Source: Deltaproteobacteria bacterium (GTDB lineage: Bacteria > UBA10199 > JACPAL01 > JAHFST01). Taken from it: 64,000 nucleotides of DNA. The stretch spans positions 332,005 through 396,004 of the forward strand of contig JAHFST010000001.1 in NCBI GenBank assembly GCA_023265625.1, written 5' to 3'. The translations under genes were made by a program, and so were the position numbers. Shown here piece after piece: positions 1 through 7,020 of the stretch. The notes beneath the pieces were generated by a model that saw only the letters and a program-made list of their open reading frames with translations, was not told the origin of the DNA and made no database searches. Every line of letters starts with the position of its first letter. Positions within the stretch are counted from its first letter, which is position 1.

Positions 1-1426
1 TCTTTTTGACCTTGCGATAATGTCCCCGGATCAGGAAGCAGATGCAGATGACGGCACTTGTGATGACAGATGTCATCCAGCCGCCTTCGGAAAATTTTTC
101 ATACAGGGTAATGATGAGGATGCAGAGGCACATGATGAATCCAGTGCCCTGAATGGCCAGCTGACTTTTCCATTGAGGTTCTTGATGTCGTGCCACAATC
201 CAATGGGTGGCCATCCCCAGCTCGGTGAGGACAAAGGTGATAAAGACATTGATCGAGTACATCACGACCAACATGGTGATGTTGCCGTGCGTATAAAGCA
301 GCGTGCCCGCGGCGGCGGCTCCCATCAAGTAGATGCCGTTTTTTGTGACCAGGCGATCCGAGAATTGCGCAAAATGGCGGGGCACCCAGGAGTCTAGGGC
401 CATGTTGGCCAGAACTCGCGGGCCGTCGATAAAACCGGTTTGGGCCGCCAGAAACAGCAGGGCAGCCTCGGACACCAAAGTGACGATGACCAGCCCGCGG
501 CCCACGGAAATACCGCCCAAGTTCCAAGCGCCGAAGAGATTGTCCACTAGCACGGCATTCATGGTCTTGCCGGTGACGGGGATGGAATGGGTCAATAAGT
601 AGGAAAATAGAATGCCCCCCGCGGTAAAGGCGAGCGAGGTGGCCATCAAAAACATGGTCTTCTTGCCGGTTTTGACCCGCGGTTCGCGCAGTGTGGCGAC
701 CCCGTTGGAGACGGCTTCAATGCCGGTGTAAGTCCCACCCCCCATGGAGTAGGCGCGCAGCATGATGAGAGCGACGGGGAAAAAACCCAGCGATTGGACG
801 GAACTATGAAAATGAGAGACAGACCCTTGAAAGAGCGAGGGGAGCTCTGTGAAGTGACTCCCGATGGCGTAGAGGATCATGAAAACATGAGTCACTACAA
901 ACAACATAAAGACGGGGGCGACCACCGTCACGGATTCCCTAATGCCGCGTAGATTGAGAATGACTAAAAAGAACAGGGCCACGACCTCGGCGGTCAGTTT
1001 AAACCCGGCGAAATGGGGCGGTAAAAAGGACCAGAGCGCATCACATCCTGCCGCGACGGAAACTGAGATGGTGAGGAAGTAGTCAACCAGTAGGGCGCAG
1101 CCCGAGACCACCCCGGCCTTCTTGCCCAACAACTTGGTGGCCACTAAATACCCGCCGCCTCCTCCCGGGAAGTGTTGAATCAGGTTGGAATAGGCAATGG
1201 AGATGACAAAGATGGTGGTCGCCATCATGACGACCAGGAAAATGGCCAGCGGGGCATGTAGGCCCAGGGCTCGATAGGCCTCTTCCGGCCCATAAGCCGA
1301 GGAAGACAGCCCGTCACACCCCAACCCCACCCAAGCCAAGAAGGCCGCAAGTGAGAGCTTATGCCCTAGTGCTGGGTCATGGAGATCCCGGGCCGGCCCA
1401 ATGATGATGTTTCGTATTTTTCCCAA
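1..1426 (-). CDS. APC-superfamily amino-acid permease-like protein, 3' end beyond the window
   Basis: An open minus-strand frame runs from a TTG codon at 1426 off the left edge, giving about 475 residues without a stop. An in-frame TAG lies at 1441-1439, so TTG is the first usable start; no good ribosome binding site precedes it. The translation has about ten hydrophobic segments and opens with the pattern typical of a COG0531-type permease: LSSSAYGPEEAYRALG, then the glycine-rich FPGGGGGYLVA and later AYSMGGGTYTGIEAVSNG. Known members are inner-membrane transporters of amino acids or related solutes; the substrate cannot be read from sequence. The C-terminus is missing because of the window edge. 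It diverges from the toxin-antitoxin pair on its right. Confidence 0.8.
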   Translation of the reverse strand, partial: MGKIRNIIIGPARDLHDPALGHKLSLAAFLAWVGLGCDGLSSSAYGPEEAYRALGLHAPLAIFLVVMMATTIFVISIAYSNLIQHFPGGGGGYLVATKLLGKKAGVVSGCALLVDYFLTISVSVAAGCDALWSFLPPHFAGFKLTAEVVALFFLVILNLRGIRESVTVVAPVFMLFVVTHVFMILYAIGSHFTELPSLFQGSVSHFHSSVQSLGFFPVALIMLRAYSMGGGTYTGIEAVSNGVATLREPRVKTGKKTMFLMATSLAFTAGGILFSYLLTHSIPVTGKTMNAVLVDNLFGAWNLGGISVGRGLVIVTLVSEAALLFLAAQTGFIDGPRVLANMALDSWVPRHFAQFSDRLVTKNGIYLMGAAAAGTLLYTHGNITMLVVMYSINVFITFVLTELGMATHWIVARHQEPQWKSQLAIQGTGFIMCLCILIITLYEKFSEGGWMTSVITSAVICICFLIRGHYRKVKK

Positions 1427-1500
1427 GATGGCGGCGGTCTATAGGCCGGTGGCCACGCGGGGGCGAGTTAATTTTGTGTTAATTTTTGTGAAAAAAATAG

Positions 1501-1515
1501 TTCCCATTTTGGGAA
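1501..1515. promoter_or_regulatory. Inverted repeat upstream of higBA, candidate operator
   Basis: TTCCCA-TTT-TGGGAA is a perfect 6-bp-arm inverted repeat that ends 21 bp before the toxin GTG, in an AT-rich stretch. HigA-type antitoxins normally repress their own promoter by binding such palindromes. The assignment as operator is inference from position and symmetry. Confidence 0.45.
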
Positions 1516-1536
1516 TTTTGGGTTACCTTATCCCTA

Positions 1537-1836
1537 GTGCGGGTCATCTCAGTTAAAAGATTAAGAGAGTTTTGGAAGCAGCCGGATTGTAAGGATTCAG
1601 AACAGGCGTTGCGTGCTTGGTACACAGAGGCAAAGAAGGCTTCTTGGAAAGGTCCTCACGAGATTAAAGCTCAGTACAAAAATGCGAGCATCGTGGGAAA
1701 AAATAGAGTAGTTTTCAATATTTGCGGCAATAAATATCGACTCGTGGTTGCCATTAAATATGATTTTGGTATCGTCTTTGTCAGGTTCATCGGGACCCAC
1801 AAGCAATACGACCGTGTTCAGGTTGAGGAGGTATAG
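1537..1836 (+). CDS. higB: HigB-like type II toxin (RelE superfamily mRNA interferase)
   Basis: A 99-residue protein with a GTG start. The sequence matches the HigB_toxin family: an N-terminal LREFW segment, the core WKGPHEIKAQYKNASIVG, then NRVVFNICGNKYRLVVAIKY and the C-terminal VFVRFIGTHKQYDRV, the segment in which this family carries its conserved HxxYD-like end. Members cleave mRNA at the ribosome and are neutralised by the adjacent HigA. The next gene starts 2 bp after the TAG, so the two are coupled. Toxin-first order is typical of higBA. Base composition is AT-richer than the genes on either side, consistent with acquisition. Confidence 0.88.
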   Translation: MRVISVKRLREFWKQPDCKDSEQALRAWYTEAKKASWKGPHEIKAQYKNASIVGKNRVVFNICGNKYRLVVAIKYDFGIVFVRFIGTHKQYDRVQVEEV

Positions 1837-1838
1837 CT

Positions 1839-2195
1839 ATGAAGATAAAACCAATCCGGACTGACAGGGATTATCAAGAAGCCTTGTCCTTCATTGAAAA
1901 TCTCTGGAATGCGAAGCCTCGCACTCCCGAAGGGGATAAACTGGAAATCCTTACGACGCTCGTTGAAGCCTACGAACAGAAAAAACATCCCATATTGCCT
2001 CCGGACCCGATTGAGGCGGTTAAATTCAGAATGGAACAATTGGGGATGTGTGATGCCGATTTGGCCCCTTGTCTCGGTGGTCGAAATCGTGTTTCCGAAA
2101 TACTCCACCGAAAAAGATCCTTGACTGTCACCATGCTGAGAAATCTCCATCAAAAATTGAAGATTCCCGCAGAGTCTCTATTGGCAACTTCTTAA
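1839..2195 (+). CDS. higA: HigA-like antitoxin with C-terminal helix-turn-helix
   Basis: A 118-residue protein of the COG5499 type. It has an N-terminal region (I-x-T-x-x-DYQEAL, then LWNAKPRTPEGDKLEILTTL) that binds the toxin in related systems, the linker HPILPPDPIEAVKFRMEQ, and an XRE-like helix-turn-helix with the GGRNRVSEILHRKRSLT signature. It starts 2 bp after higB, with GAGGAGG at the toxin gene's 3' end serving as ribosome binding site. It should repress the operon, probably at the palindrome at 1501-1515. The antitoxin appears complete. Confidence 0.88.
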   Translation: MKIKPIRTDRDYQEALSFIENLWNAKPRTPEGDKLEILTTLVEAYEQKKHPILPPDPIEAVKFRMEQLGMCDADLAPCLGGRNRVSEILHRKRSLTVTMLRNLHQKLKIPAESLLATS

Positions 2196-2213
2196 TTTTC
2201 TTCGATTTTATTA

Positions 2214-2301
2214 TGCCCGGGGCCGGACTCGAACCGGCATGGACCTTTTTAAGTCCGACAGATTTTAAGTCTGTTGTGTCTACCGATTTCACCACCCGGG
2301 C
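2214..2301 (-). tRNA. tRNA-Leu (anticodon TAA)
   Basis: The minus strand folds as an 88-nt tRNA with acceptor arms GCCCGGG and CCCGGGC, an anticodon arm ACAGA-CTTAAAA-TCTGT with TAA at the anticodon, a long variable arm typical of class II tRNAs, and the T loop GGTTCGAGTCC. No CCA is encoded. Its first nucleotide directly follows the stop codon of the homing endonuclease ORF. Confidence 0.95.
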
Positions 2302-2955
2302 TTATAACGATTGCAGACATTGCAATGCCTGCGCGCGTTTTCGTGACAAGGCAAATTCTGCATTTTCATAGCATAACCCTAAAAATTTTTTCAGGGAATA
2401 TTTACTACTAATCTTCAAAATATACGCACTACTTTCACCGTAATGCTCCAGATGAATAGACCCTTTTATGGCATAAACCTCTCTGAGCCTCTGATCGATC
2501 CAACCCAAGAACGCTTGAGATCCTGATGTTATCTTGCAATACCACTGGCTAATCCGCTTGGCATGATCTTGCCAATTCCTAATGCAGCCGTCCCCATCCA
2601 TCACACCGCGCAGAAAATGGCCAAAATGTTCCTCCGGTACCTCAATTTTCCTGATGGTCTTACTTTTATTCGGGGTTAACCCTTTTTCCTGTAAGAATTG
2701 GTGAAAAGATTTGGAACTTATTTGAACCCTAAAGGATTGTTGTCCCTGACCATTCATCTTCTTTGCCACGGAGCATTTAAATTCCATTTCAGATCTTAAT
2801 AAGTGCAGAAAATCCTGCTCCTTTGCCGTGATGTCTATATGCCTCCCATCTTTACTTAAACAGCCATCGCTGGTGATCAGTCCAACAAGGTACCACAGTT
2901 TTTTAGGAGCCAGGGATTCCCAAAAAAATGACCTTTTTTTACCCATGACCTGCAC
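2302..2955 (-). CDS. Free-standing LAGLIDADG homing endonuclease between two tRNA genes
   Basis: A 217-residue ORF with two LAGLIDADG helices, LVGLITSDG (residues 23-31) and FLRGVMDGDG (114-123), each carrying the acidic residue that coordinates metal at the cleavage site. Two pseudo-symmetric halves follow, so it should act as a monomer that makes a staggered double-strand break at a long target. The GTG at 2955 gives the longest reading; an ATG at 2946 is an alternative. It lies on the same strand as the two flanking tRNAs, begins 12 bp after tRNA-Cys and ends directly at the 5' base of tRNA-Leu. There is no flanking intron or intein, so it is free-standing in the tRNA spacer. It is AT-rich relative to the window. 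Confidence 0.87.
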   Translation of the reverse strand: MQVMGKKRSFFWESLAPKKLWYLVGLITSDGCLSKDGRHIDITAKEQDFLHLLRSEMEFKCSVAKKMNGQGQQSFRVQISSKSFHQFLQEKGLTPNKSKTIRKIEVPEEHFGHFLRGVMDGDGCIRNWQDHAKRISQWYCKITSGSQAFLGWIDQRLREVYAIKGSIHLEHYGESSAYILKISSKYSLKKFLGLCYENAEFALSRKRAQALQCLQSL

Positions 2956-2967
2956 CCTATCTTACTG

Positions 2968-3039
2968 AGGCGGCGACCGGATTTGAACCGGTGCATAACG
3001 GTTTTGCAGACCGTCGCCTTACCACTTGGCTACGCCGCC
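2968..3039 (-). tRNA. tRNA-Cys (anticodon GCA)
   Basis: A 72-nt minus-strand cloverleaf with acceptor GGCGGCG/CGCCGCC, anticodon arm ACGGT-CTGCAAA-ACCGT with GCA, and T arm CCGGTTCAAATCCGG. No CCA is encoded. It is upstream of the homing endonuclease and tRNA-Leu on the same strand, so the three may share one transcript. Confidence 0.95.
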
Positions 3040-3132
3040 TTTATCTCTTTAATAATCACAACATACTGAAAATATTAATAAAACACATCATTATGTTTTT
3101 TTTCTCAAGTGCTTTTAGCCTCAAAATGACAG

Positions 3133-3167
3133 GTTTCTACTGAAATGGTAGAAAAAACAGTAGAAAC
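3133..3167 (-). other. 10-bp inverted repeat downstream of a small exported-protein operon
   Basis: GTTTCTACTG and its exact reverse complement CAGTAGAAAC flank a 15-nt loop that carries a third GTAGAAA copy, so alternative pairings exist. It sits just past the stop codon at 3175 on the minus strand. No long T-run follows, so it could be a 3' stabilising or rho-dependent end structure and not a canonical intrinsic terminator. Confidence 0.4.
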
Positions 3168-3174
3168 TTTTCCG

Positions 3175-3447
3175 CTAATCATTCTGTCGATCATAAACAG
3201 TATGTGGCAAGGATGGTAAAGATGGTAGTCTTGGCATATCATAAGCCGGTTGAGTGCCCCGATTACCATTGTAAGGATTCACGTTGCCCTGAGTAGTCCA
3301 GTTATTAAGCCGAGAGTTATCCGGTGCGGTACGATAGTGACCTTCCACATATGTACCATTCTGCCTAGTGTATGGGTGCACATACGCTTGAGCCAAAAGA
3401 ACTCCTGGCATAATCATCAGAGAAATAATGGCGATGAGAGTTTTCAC
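3175..3447 (-). CDS. Small exported protein with a YTRxxGTYVxxHYRT motif
   Basis: A 90-residue product with a clear signal peptide (MKTLIAIISLMIMPGVLLAQA). The mature part begins YVHPYTRQNGTYVEGHYRT and continues with N-, P- and G-rich sequence including GNVNPYNGNRGTQ. This YTR..GTYV..HYRT..NPYTG pattern is shared by small exported bacterial proteins of unknown role. It is probably periplasmic or extracellular. It starts 8 bp after the neighbouring gene and is the last gene of a three-gene minus-strand operon. Function unknown. Confidence 0.75.
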   Translation of the reverse strand: MKTLIAIISLMIMPGVLLAQAYVHPYTRQNGTYVEGHYRTAPDNSRLNNWTTQGNVNPYNGNRGTQPAYDMPRLPSLPSLPHTVYDRQND

Positions 3448-3455
3448 GCATCCTC

Positions 3456-3836
3456 CTATTTGCAGTGCTGATTCAAAACTTTTGCCACATCTTCATTTTT
3501 GTAGCTGTGCTGCTTTCCATCTTTTGAATAAATAGCTATGTTGGCGTAGGTATTATTTTGCAACTTATCCTCTGTAACCACTACGCAACCGGTCTCGCTA
3601 TCATAAGCATAGCCACGACTGTGACCATCTACATCCAAAGTAACATCAAAAAAAACTGCCTCATCACCTCGCACCACATAACTCTGAGCGGTTGGGAAAT
3701 GCAGGAAATTTCCCATACAAATGACCTGCTTTGTAACTCTATAGCACTTAAATCCATTTGCTGAAATCACGGGATGTTCATCTGCCCATAATGGGAACCC
3801 AACAAGAATAATTACAAACAACATGACAAGCCGCAT
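3456..3836 (-). CDS. Exported protein of unknown function
   Basis: A 126-residue protein with an N-terminal signal peptide (hydrophobic core LVMLFVIILVGFPLWA, cleavage probably after WADE or earlier). The mature domain has four cysteines (FKCY, VICMG, TGCVV and the C-terminal QHCK), so disulphides in the periplasm are likely. I do not recognise the family. The ORF lies between two other minus-strand ORFs with 8- and 12-bp gaps, which supports co-expression. AT-rich composition links it to the surrounding islet. Confidence 0.7.
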   Translation of the reverse strand: MRLVMLFVIILVGFPLWADEHPVISANGFKCYRVTKQVICMGNFLHFPTAQSYVVRGDEAVFFDVTLDVDGHSRGYAYDSETGCVVVTEDKLQNNTYANIAIYSKDGKQHSYKNEDVAKVLNQHCK

Positions 3837-3848
3837 TCATTCCCCTTT

Positions 3849-3998
3849 TTATAGTTTCTTAATCCTTATGGTTATTTTAAAACATCTGAGCCGAGCATCT
3901 TTCCCTTTCACTTCTACCGGTGCATATTTGGGATTGGTAGCAATCAATAAAATTGATCCGTCATCTTTAATGATAAAGTCGCTTTGCCATTTTGCCAT
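3849..3998 (-). CDS. Small protein (49 residues), first gene of the three-gene operon
   Basis: An ATG at 3998 opens a 49-codon frame ending in TAA at 3851-3849. The product starts MAKWQSDFIIKDDGSILLIA and ends in a basic tail KITIRIKKL. Two in-frame TAA codons directly upstream bar a longer start. It has no signal peptide and ends 12 bp before the next gene on the same strand. I do not recognise it. The beta-strand-like alternation and the operon position make it more likely real than not, but no family supports it. Confidence 0.45.
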   Translation of the reverse strand: MAKWQSDFIIKDDGSILLIATNPKYAPVEVKGKDARLRCFKITIRIKKL

Positions 3999-4158
3999 CC
4001 TCAGTTTTTATTAGCTAAAACATTAAAGTTTATCATGAGTTTTCCTCTGCCTCGCGAAGCCATCATTCATTGTCTGGACCGAATAAATCGGATCCAGCCA
4101 ATACTCACTCGTTAATGAGCTGTCACCATTAACCTTTTATTCAAGAACGAGTCAATAT
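3999..4158. other. AT-rich intergenic region with inverted repeats
   Basis: About 160 bp between an operon start and the end of the antitoxin gene, both on the minus strand. It holds an imperfect hairpin near 4070-4097 (arms CTGGACCGA and TCGGATCCAG, one bulged base) and a CTC-GTTAAT-GAG repeat near 4108. These could be part of the promoter or leader of the 3849-3998 gene. I see no convincing -10/-35 pair. Confidence 0.3.
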
Positions 4159-4410
4159 TTAGCTCTGGGCGACGCGGTGGATGAGTTCGGCGAGGAAGGT
4201 TTGGTAGTGGATGCCGTGCCGTTTGGCCTTTGATTTCAACTCCTCCAGATCCTTATGGTTGACCCGGATGTTTAAGACCGCGTCTTTCTTCCGGGCCGCG
4301 ACTGCCTGGGCGATTTGGTTGAATTCGTACCGGTCCACGTCAAGAAATTCCCCACTTATTAGCGCATCCTCGATTTCTTTCTCTTCTTTTTTTAGACGGG
4401 CTTTTTTCAA
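4159..4410 (-). CDS. CopG/BrnA-type antitoxin without an adjacent toxin
   Basis: An 83-residue protein with a TTG start supported by GGGAGA six bases upstream. The N-terminal half is charged and acidic (EEKEIEDALISGEFLDVD); the C-terminal half DAVLNIRVNHKDLEELKSKAK followed by GIHYQTFLAELIHRVAQ is the ribbon-helix-helix-like end of the CopG antitoxin family (PF12441 type). Partners are usually RelE or BrnT-like toxins encoded directly upstream. Here the 90 bp upstream hold no ORF, so it is an orphan by position. It may regulate itself or cross-act with a distant toxin. Confidence 0.75.
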   Translation of the reverse strand: MKKARLKKEEKEIEDALISGEFLDVDRYEFNQIAQAVAARKKDAVLNIRVNHKDLEELKSKAKRHGIHYQTFLAELIHRVAQS

Positions 4411-4501
4411 TCTAATCTCCCTTAAAAATCCTCAAAAAAATCCCTTCTAGCATATTAATATTTGTCTATACAGTAGGATTAATAGTGGCCTATGAGCTAT
4501 T

Positions 4502-6250
4502 TTATCCGGCACTTGCCGAGGGGTAGTGTTCCGCCCAGAATTCCTGGCCCGCATCGGGAAGCGTGTCGATGGGGTCATAATAATGGTAAAAATCACGTCT
4601 TAAATCTGGGTGCGCCCGGTCGAGGGCCGTGTCGTAGGCCTTGACCCAGGAGGAGACTCCCAAGGTGCGATCGTAGAAACTCTCCTGATGGGTCCAGCGT
4701 TTTCCCACGAACGGGACATCGCAGAGGATGCGCGGCGTGTGGAAACCGGAAGGGAACCCCATCATCGAGCTTTGCAGCATTTGGGCATGGGCCAGTGAGA
4801 TGCGCCAATGTTCCGAATTGGGGATCATGTCGCACATGTAAAAATAGTACGGGGTGATCCGGGCCATGTTTGTCAGTTTAAAGCAGAGATCGAGCAGATC
4901 CTTGGTGGTTGCGTTGACCCCTCGGGCCAAAACTCCTTGGTTGCGCACGTCGCGGAAACCCATGTCCCGGAGCTTTACCACCACCTCCGCAAGGAGAGGA
5001 GTGACCTCGTTAGCGTGGCTAATGTGAGTGTGAAAATGCAACCCGACCCCGCGCTCGTTGGCTTTTTTGGCCAGCCGTTCGAGTGCCCATAGGATTTCAT
5101 CCTGGAGAAAATATTGCGGACGTCCCATCAATCCCTTGCTGGCCAGTCGGATGTCTTTGATGTGCTCGATGTCCAAAAGAGCGCTCACGAAGGCCTCCAG
5201 GTGGTGGATTTTGACGGCAGCGACATCGCCCCCGGAGACGACCACATCGCGTACCTCGGAGTGGGTGCGCAAATAACCTAATATGGCTTCGGCGCGTTGT
5301 TCAAAGGTCCCCGGAAGTTTTGCCTTCTCAATCAATTGGGTGCTTGGTCCTACAGAGTCGGTTCGGGTGCAGTATTGGCAATATTGCGGGCACCCGGTGG
5401 TTAATTCGGCCAAGACCTTGGTGGGGTAACGATGGGTCAAGCCTGGGACGACTGTCATATCAGACTCATGCAGGCTGTCGCGGCTCGCCATCGGGTGGGA
5501 GGGCCAGCGGGGATCACGGTCTGAAAACATGGCCATCATGTAGCGGCGCACCGGGTCGTTTCGCAAGTCTTGGATGTTCATTAAATTCAACATGTGAGGG
5601 GGAATGAGGAGCCCCATCGTGGCTCGCTCGCGCATGTCACGTCCGATATCGGCGGCCATTGCATCGGTGAGAAACGGGCCGAGGGCTTCTTTTAGTCTTT
5701 TCAAGGAATTCAGGCCATTTTTGACCTGCCAACGATCACTGCGCCAATCCTCAGCGGACACATCTTTGTAACCGGGAATCCGCCGCCAATCAGGTTCTGC
5801 AAAATCGGAGCGATATTGATAATGGTAGGGTGCCTCCAGAAGAGGCGTTTCGTAGACAGACATGGCGGCGACCAAAGCAGCTAAGCTTGCTGAAATTCCC
5901 TCTTCACCTAAATCAATCCCATCTTTGAGCAGGGGGATTAAGGCCTTGGCGGCCTCTGCAATCTGTTGGTCAAGGAGCCGCTTCAAGTCTGGACAATTGA
6001 TTAATCTTTGTTCCCAAGACTCAAGCGTATCCGGCTCTTGTCTCAAGAGATCGGTGGCGAGCTTCTGACCGGTGATTGGTTGCGGTCGCGTTGAAATCCC
6101 CCCGTCTCGCAGGTATTGATCCGTTGTCCCTAACGCCAACCCCGCCTGATAATGAAATTCTAAGCTATGAGCTCCACTAGGAATGCTCGAGGCAAGTTTG
6201 GCAAGATCTTGAACTCTTGATACGGTATCAATAATAGCGCCTACACTCAT
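4502..6250 (-). CDS. KamA-family radical SAM protein (lysine 2,3-aminomutase-like)
   Basis: A 582-residue protein preceded by an AGAGGGGG ribosome binding site. It has an N-terminal extension of about 230 residues and a radical SAM core with CPQYCQYC (Cys287, 291, 294) for the 4Fe-4S cluster. Family landmarks follow: HFHTHISHANEVTP, RNQGVLARGVN and TPYYFYMCDMI. The usual PLP-lysine segment (PGGGGK in lysine 2,3-aminomutase) reads CDVPFVGKRW here, keeping G-K (Lys517) but not the glycine run. It is longer than typical aminomutases (about 415). Members use PLP and SAM radical chemistry to shift amino groups; the substrate here is unknown. It is monocistronic with a strong hairpin 70 bp upstream. 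Confidence 0.85.
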   Translation of the reverse strand: MSVGAIIDTVSRVQDLAKLASSIPSGAHSLEFHYQAGLALGTTDQYLRDGGISTRPQPITGQKLATDLLRQEPDTLESWEQRLINCPDLKRLLDQQIAEAAKALIPLLKDGIDLGEEGISASLAALVAAMSVYETPLLEAPYHYQYRSDFAEPDWRRIPGYKDVSAEDWRSDRWQVKNGLNSLKRLKEALGPFLTDAMAADIGRDMRERATMGLLIPPHMLNLMNIQDLRNDPVRRYMMAMFSDRDPRWPSHPMASRDSLHESDMTVVPGLTHRYPTKVLAELTTGCPQYCQYCTRTDSVGPSTQLIEKAKLPGTFEQRAEAILGYLRTHSEVRDVVVSGGDVAAVKIHHLEAFVSALLDIEHIKDIRLASKGLMGRPQYFLQDEILWALERLAKKANERGVGLHFHTHISHANEVTPLLAEVVVKLRDMGFRDVRNQGVLARGVNATTKDLLDLCFKLTNMARITPYYFYMCDMIPNSEHWRISLAHAQMLQSSMMGFPSGFHTPRILCDVPFVGKRWTHQESFYDRTLGVSSWVKAYDTALDRAHPDLRRDFYHYYDPIDTLPDAGQEFWAEHYPSASAG

Positions 6251-6319
6251 AAATTTCCCCCTCTGAAACCTTGTTTCGCACTCCTATGAGAAAAGGTTGC
6301 GCAAAAAAAGAAAAAAATT

Positions 6320-6363
6320 AATCGACCGAAATTCGGACGGTAGCGTCCGAATTTCGGTCGATT
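6320..6363 (-). terminator. Perfect 20-bp-arm hairpin followed by a T-run on the minus strand
   Basis: AATCGACCGAAATTCGGACG is followed after a GTAG loop by its exact reverse complement. On the minus strand the stem is followed by TAATTTTTTTCTTTTTTT, the pattern of a strong intrinsic terminator. It lies 70 bp upstream of the KamA-like gene (start 6250) and about 70 bp upstream of the divergent gene at 6433, so it would stop minus-strand transcription before it enters the KamA gene. It may insulate the two genes or act as an attenuator. Confidence 0.65.
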
Positions 6364-6432
6364 GGGTCATCCTTGCGACACAAATCGTGCGTAAAATTCT
6401 CTGGCATCAATCTTGCTTTAGCCAAACGTTCT

Positions 6433-7020
6433 ATGCGTCTGATTTTTTGTTTCATTTGGATCTTGATGGCCCAAACTGTGTGGGCGGGGGAGCCTGCGGT
6501 GTTGGAGGTGCAGCGGGAGGCCCTGCGTTATGCGGGTTATGATCGTGCAGATATTAGCGAATGGGGGCATCGGGCGCGGTGGGCGGCGGCCTTGCCGCGG
6601 TTGCAGGTGGGTTTCAATCGGGACGTGCGGGATACGGTGAGTTTGACTACCAAGGACTCGGTCTCGATCACCGGGGGGACGGTCTTGGTGGGGCCTGGGG
6701 AGAATAACTTTGATGATAATGTGCGGCAGGGGACCAGTGTGGAGGTGCGGGCGGTGTGGGTCCTGAATGAGTTGGTCTTTAATCGGGACACGCTCGACGT
6801 GAGTTCGGAACAGCGGCGCTGGCATCAGGACCAACAGCGTCTCTTGGCCGAGGTGAATAAGAATTATTATGACCGTCTGGAGATCTTACGTGAATTGCAG
6901 AAGCGTGATGTGAAGGCCGAGGATAAATCCAAGTTAAAAATTCAATTGGCCAAGACCGTGGCCACCTTAGATGCCTTGACGGGGGGATGGTTTTCCCAAG
7001 GGATAGGAGGGCAGCCATGA
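6433..7020 (+). CDS. Exported protein with a C-terminal LDALTGGWFS motif
   Basis: A 195-residue protein. The start at 6433 gives a good signal peptide (MRLIFCFIWILMAQTVWAGE); a longer in-frame ORF from 6373 would bury it. The mature part has a beta-rich stretch (RLQVGFNRDVRDTVSL, TSVEVRAVWVLNELVFN) and then a long helix ending TVATLDALTGGWFSQ. The layout resembles uncharacterised envelope proteins that carry a TolC-like beta segment plus helix. It overlaps the next gene by 4 bp (ATGA), so the two are coupled and may act together at the envelope. Exact function unknown. Confidence 0.7.
   Translation: MRLIFCFIWILMAQTVWAGEPAVLEVQREALRYAGYDRADISEWGHRARWAAALPRLQVGFNRDVRDTVSLTTKDSVSITGGTVLVGPGENNFDDNVRQGTSVEVRAVWVLNELVFNRDTLDVSSEQRRWHQDQQRLLAEVNKNYYDRLEILRELQKRDVKAEDKSKLKIQLAKTVATLDALTGGWFSQGIGGQP

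Noticed and set aside
1441..1536. A sigma-70 promoter for higBA
   Set aside because: Several AT-rich hexamers exist but none forms a good pair at 16 to 18 bp; only the palindrome is reported.
2069..2371. ORF spanning the higA end and the tRNA-Leu
   Set aside because: It runs through a tRNA gene on the opposite strand; the frame is accidental.
6320..6363. Integron attC-like or recombination site
   Set aside because: No integrase, no RYYYAAC core, and a T-run on one side fits a terminator better.
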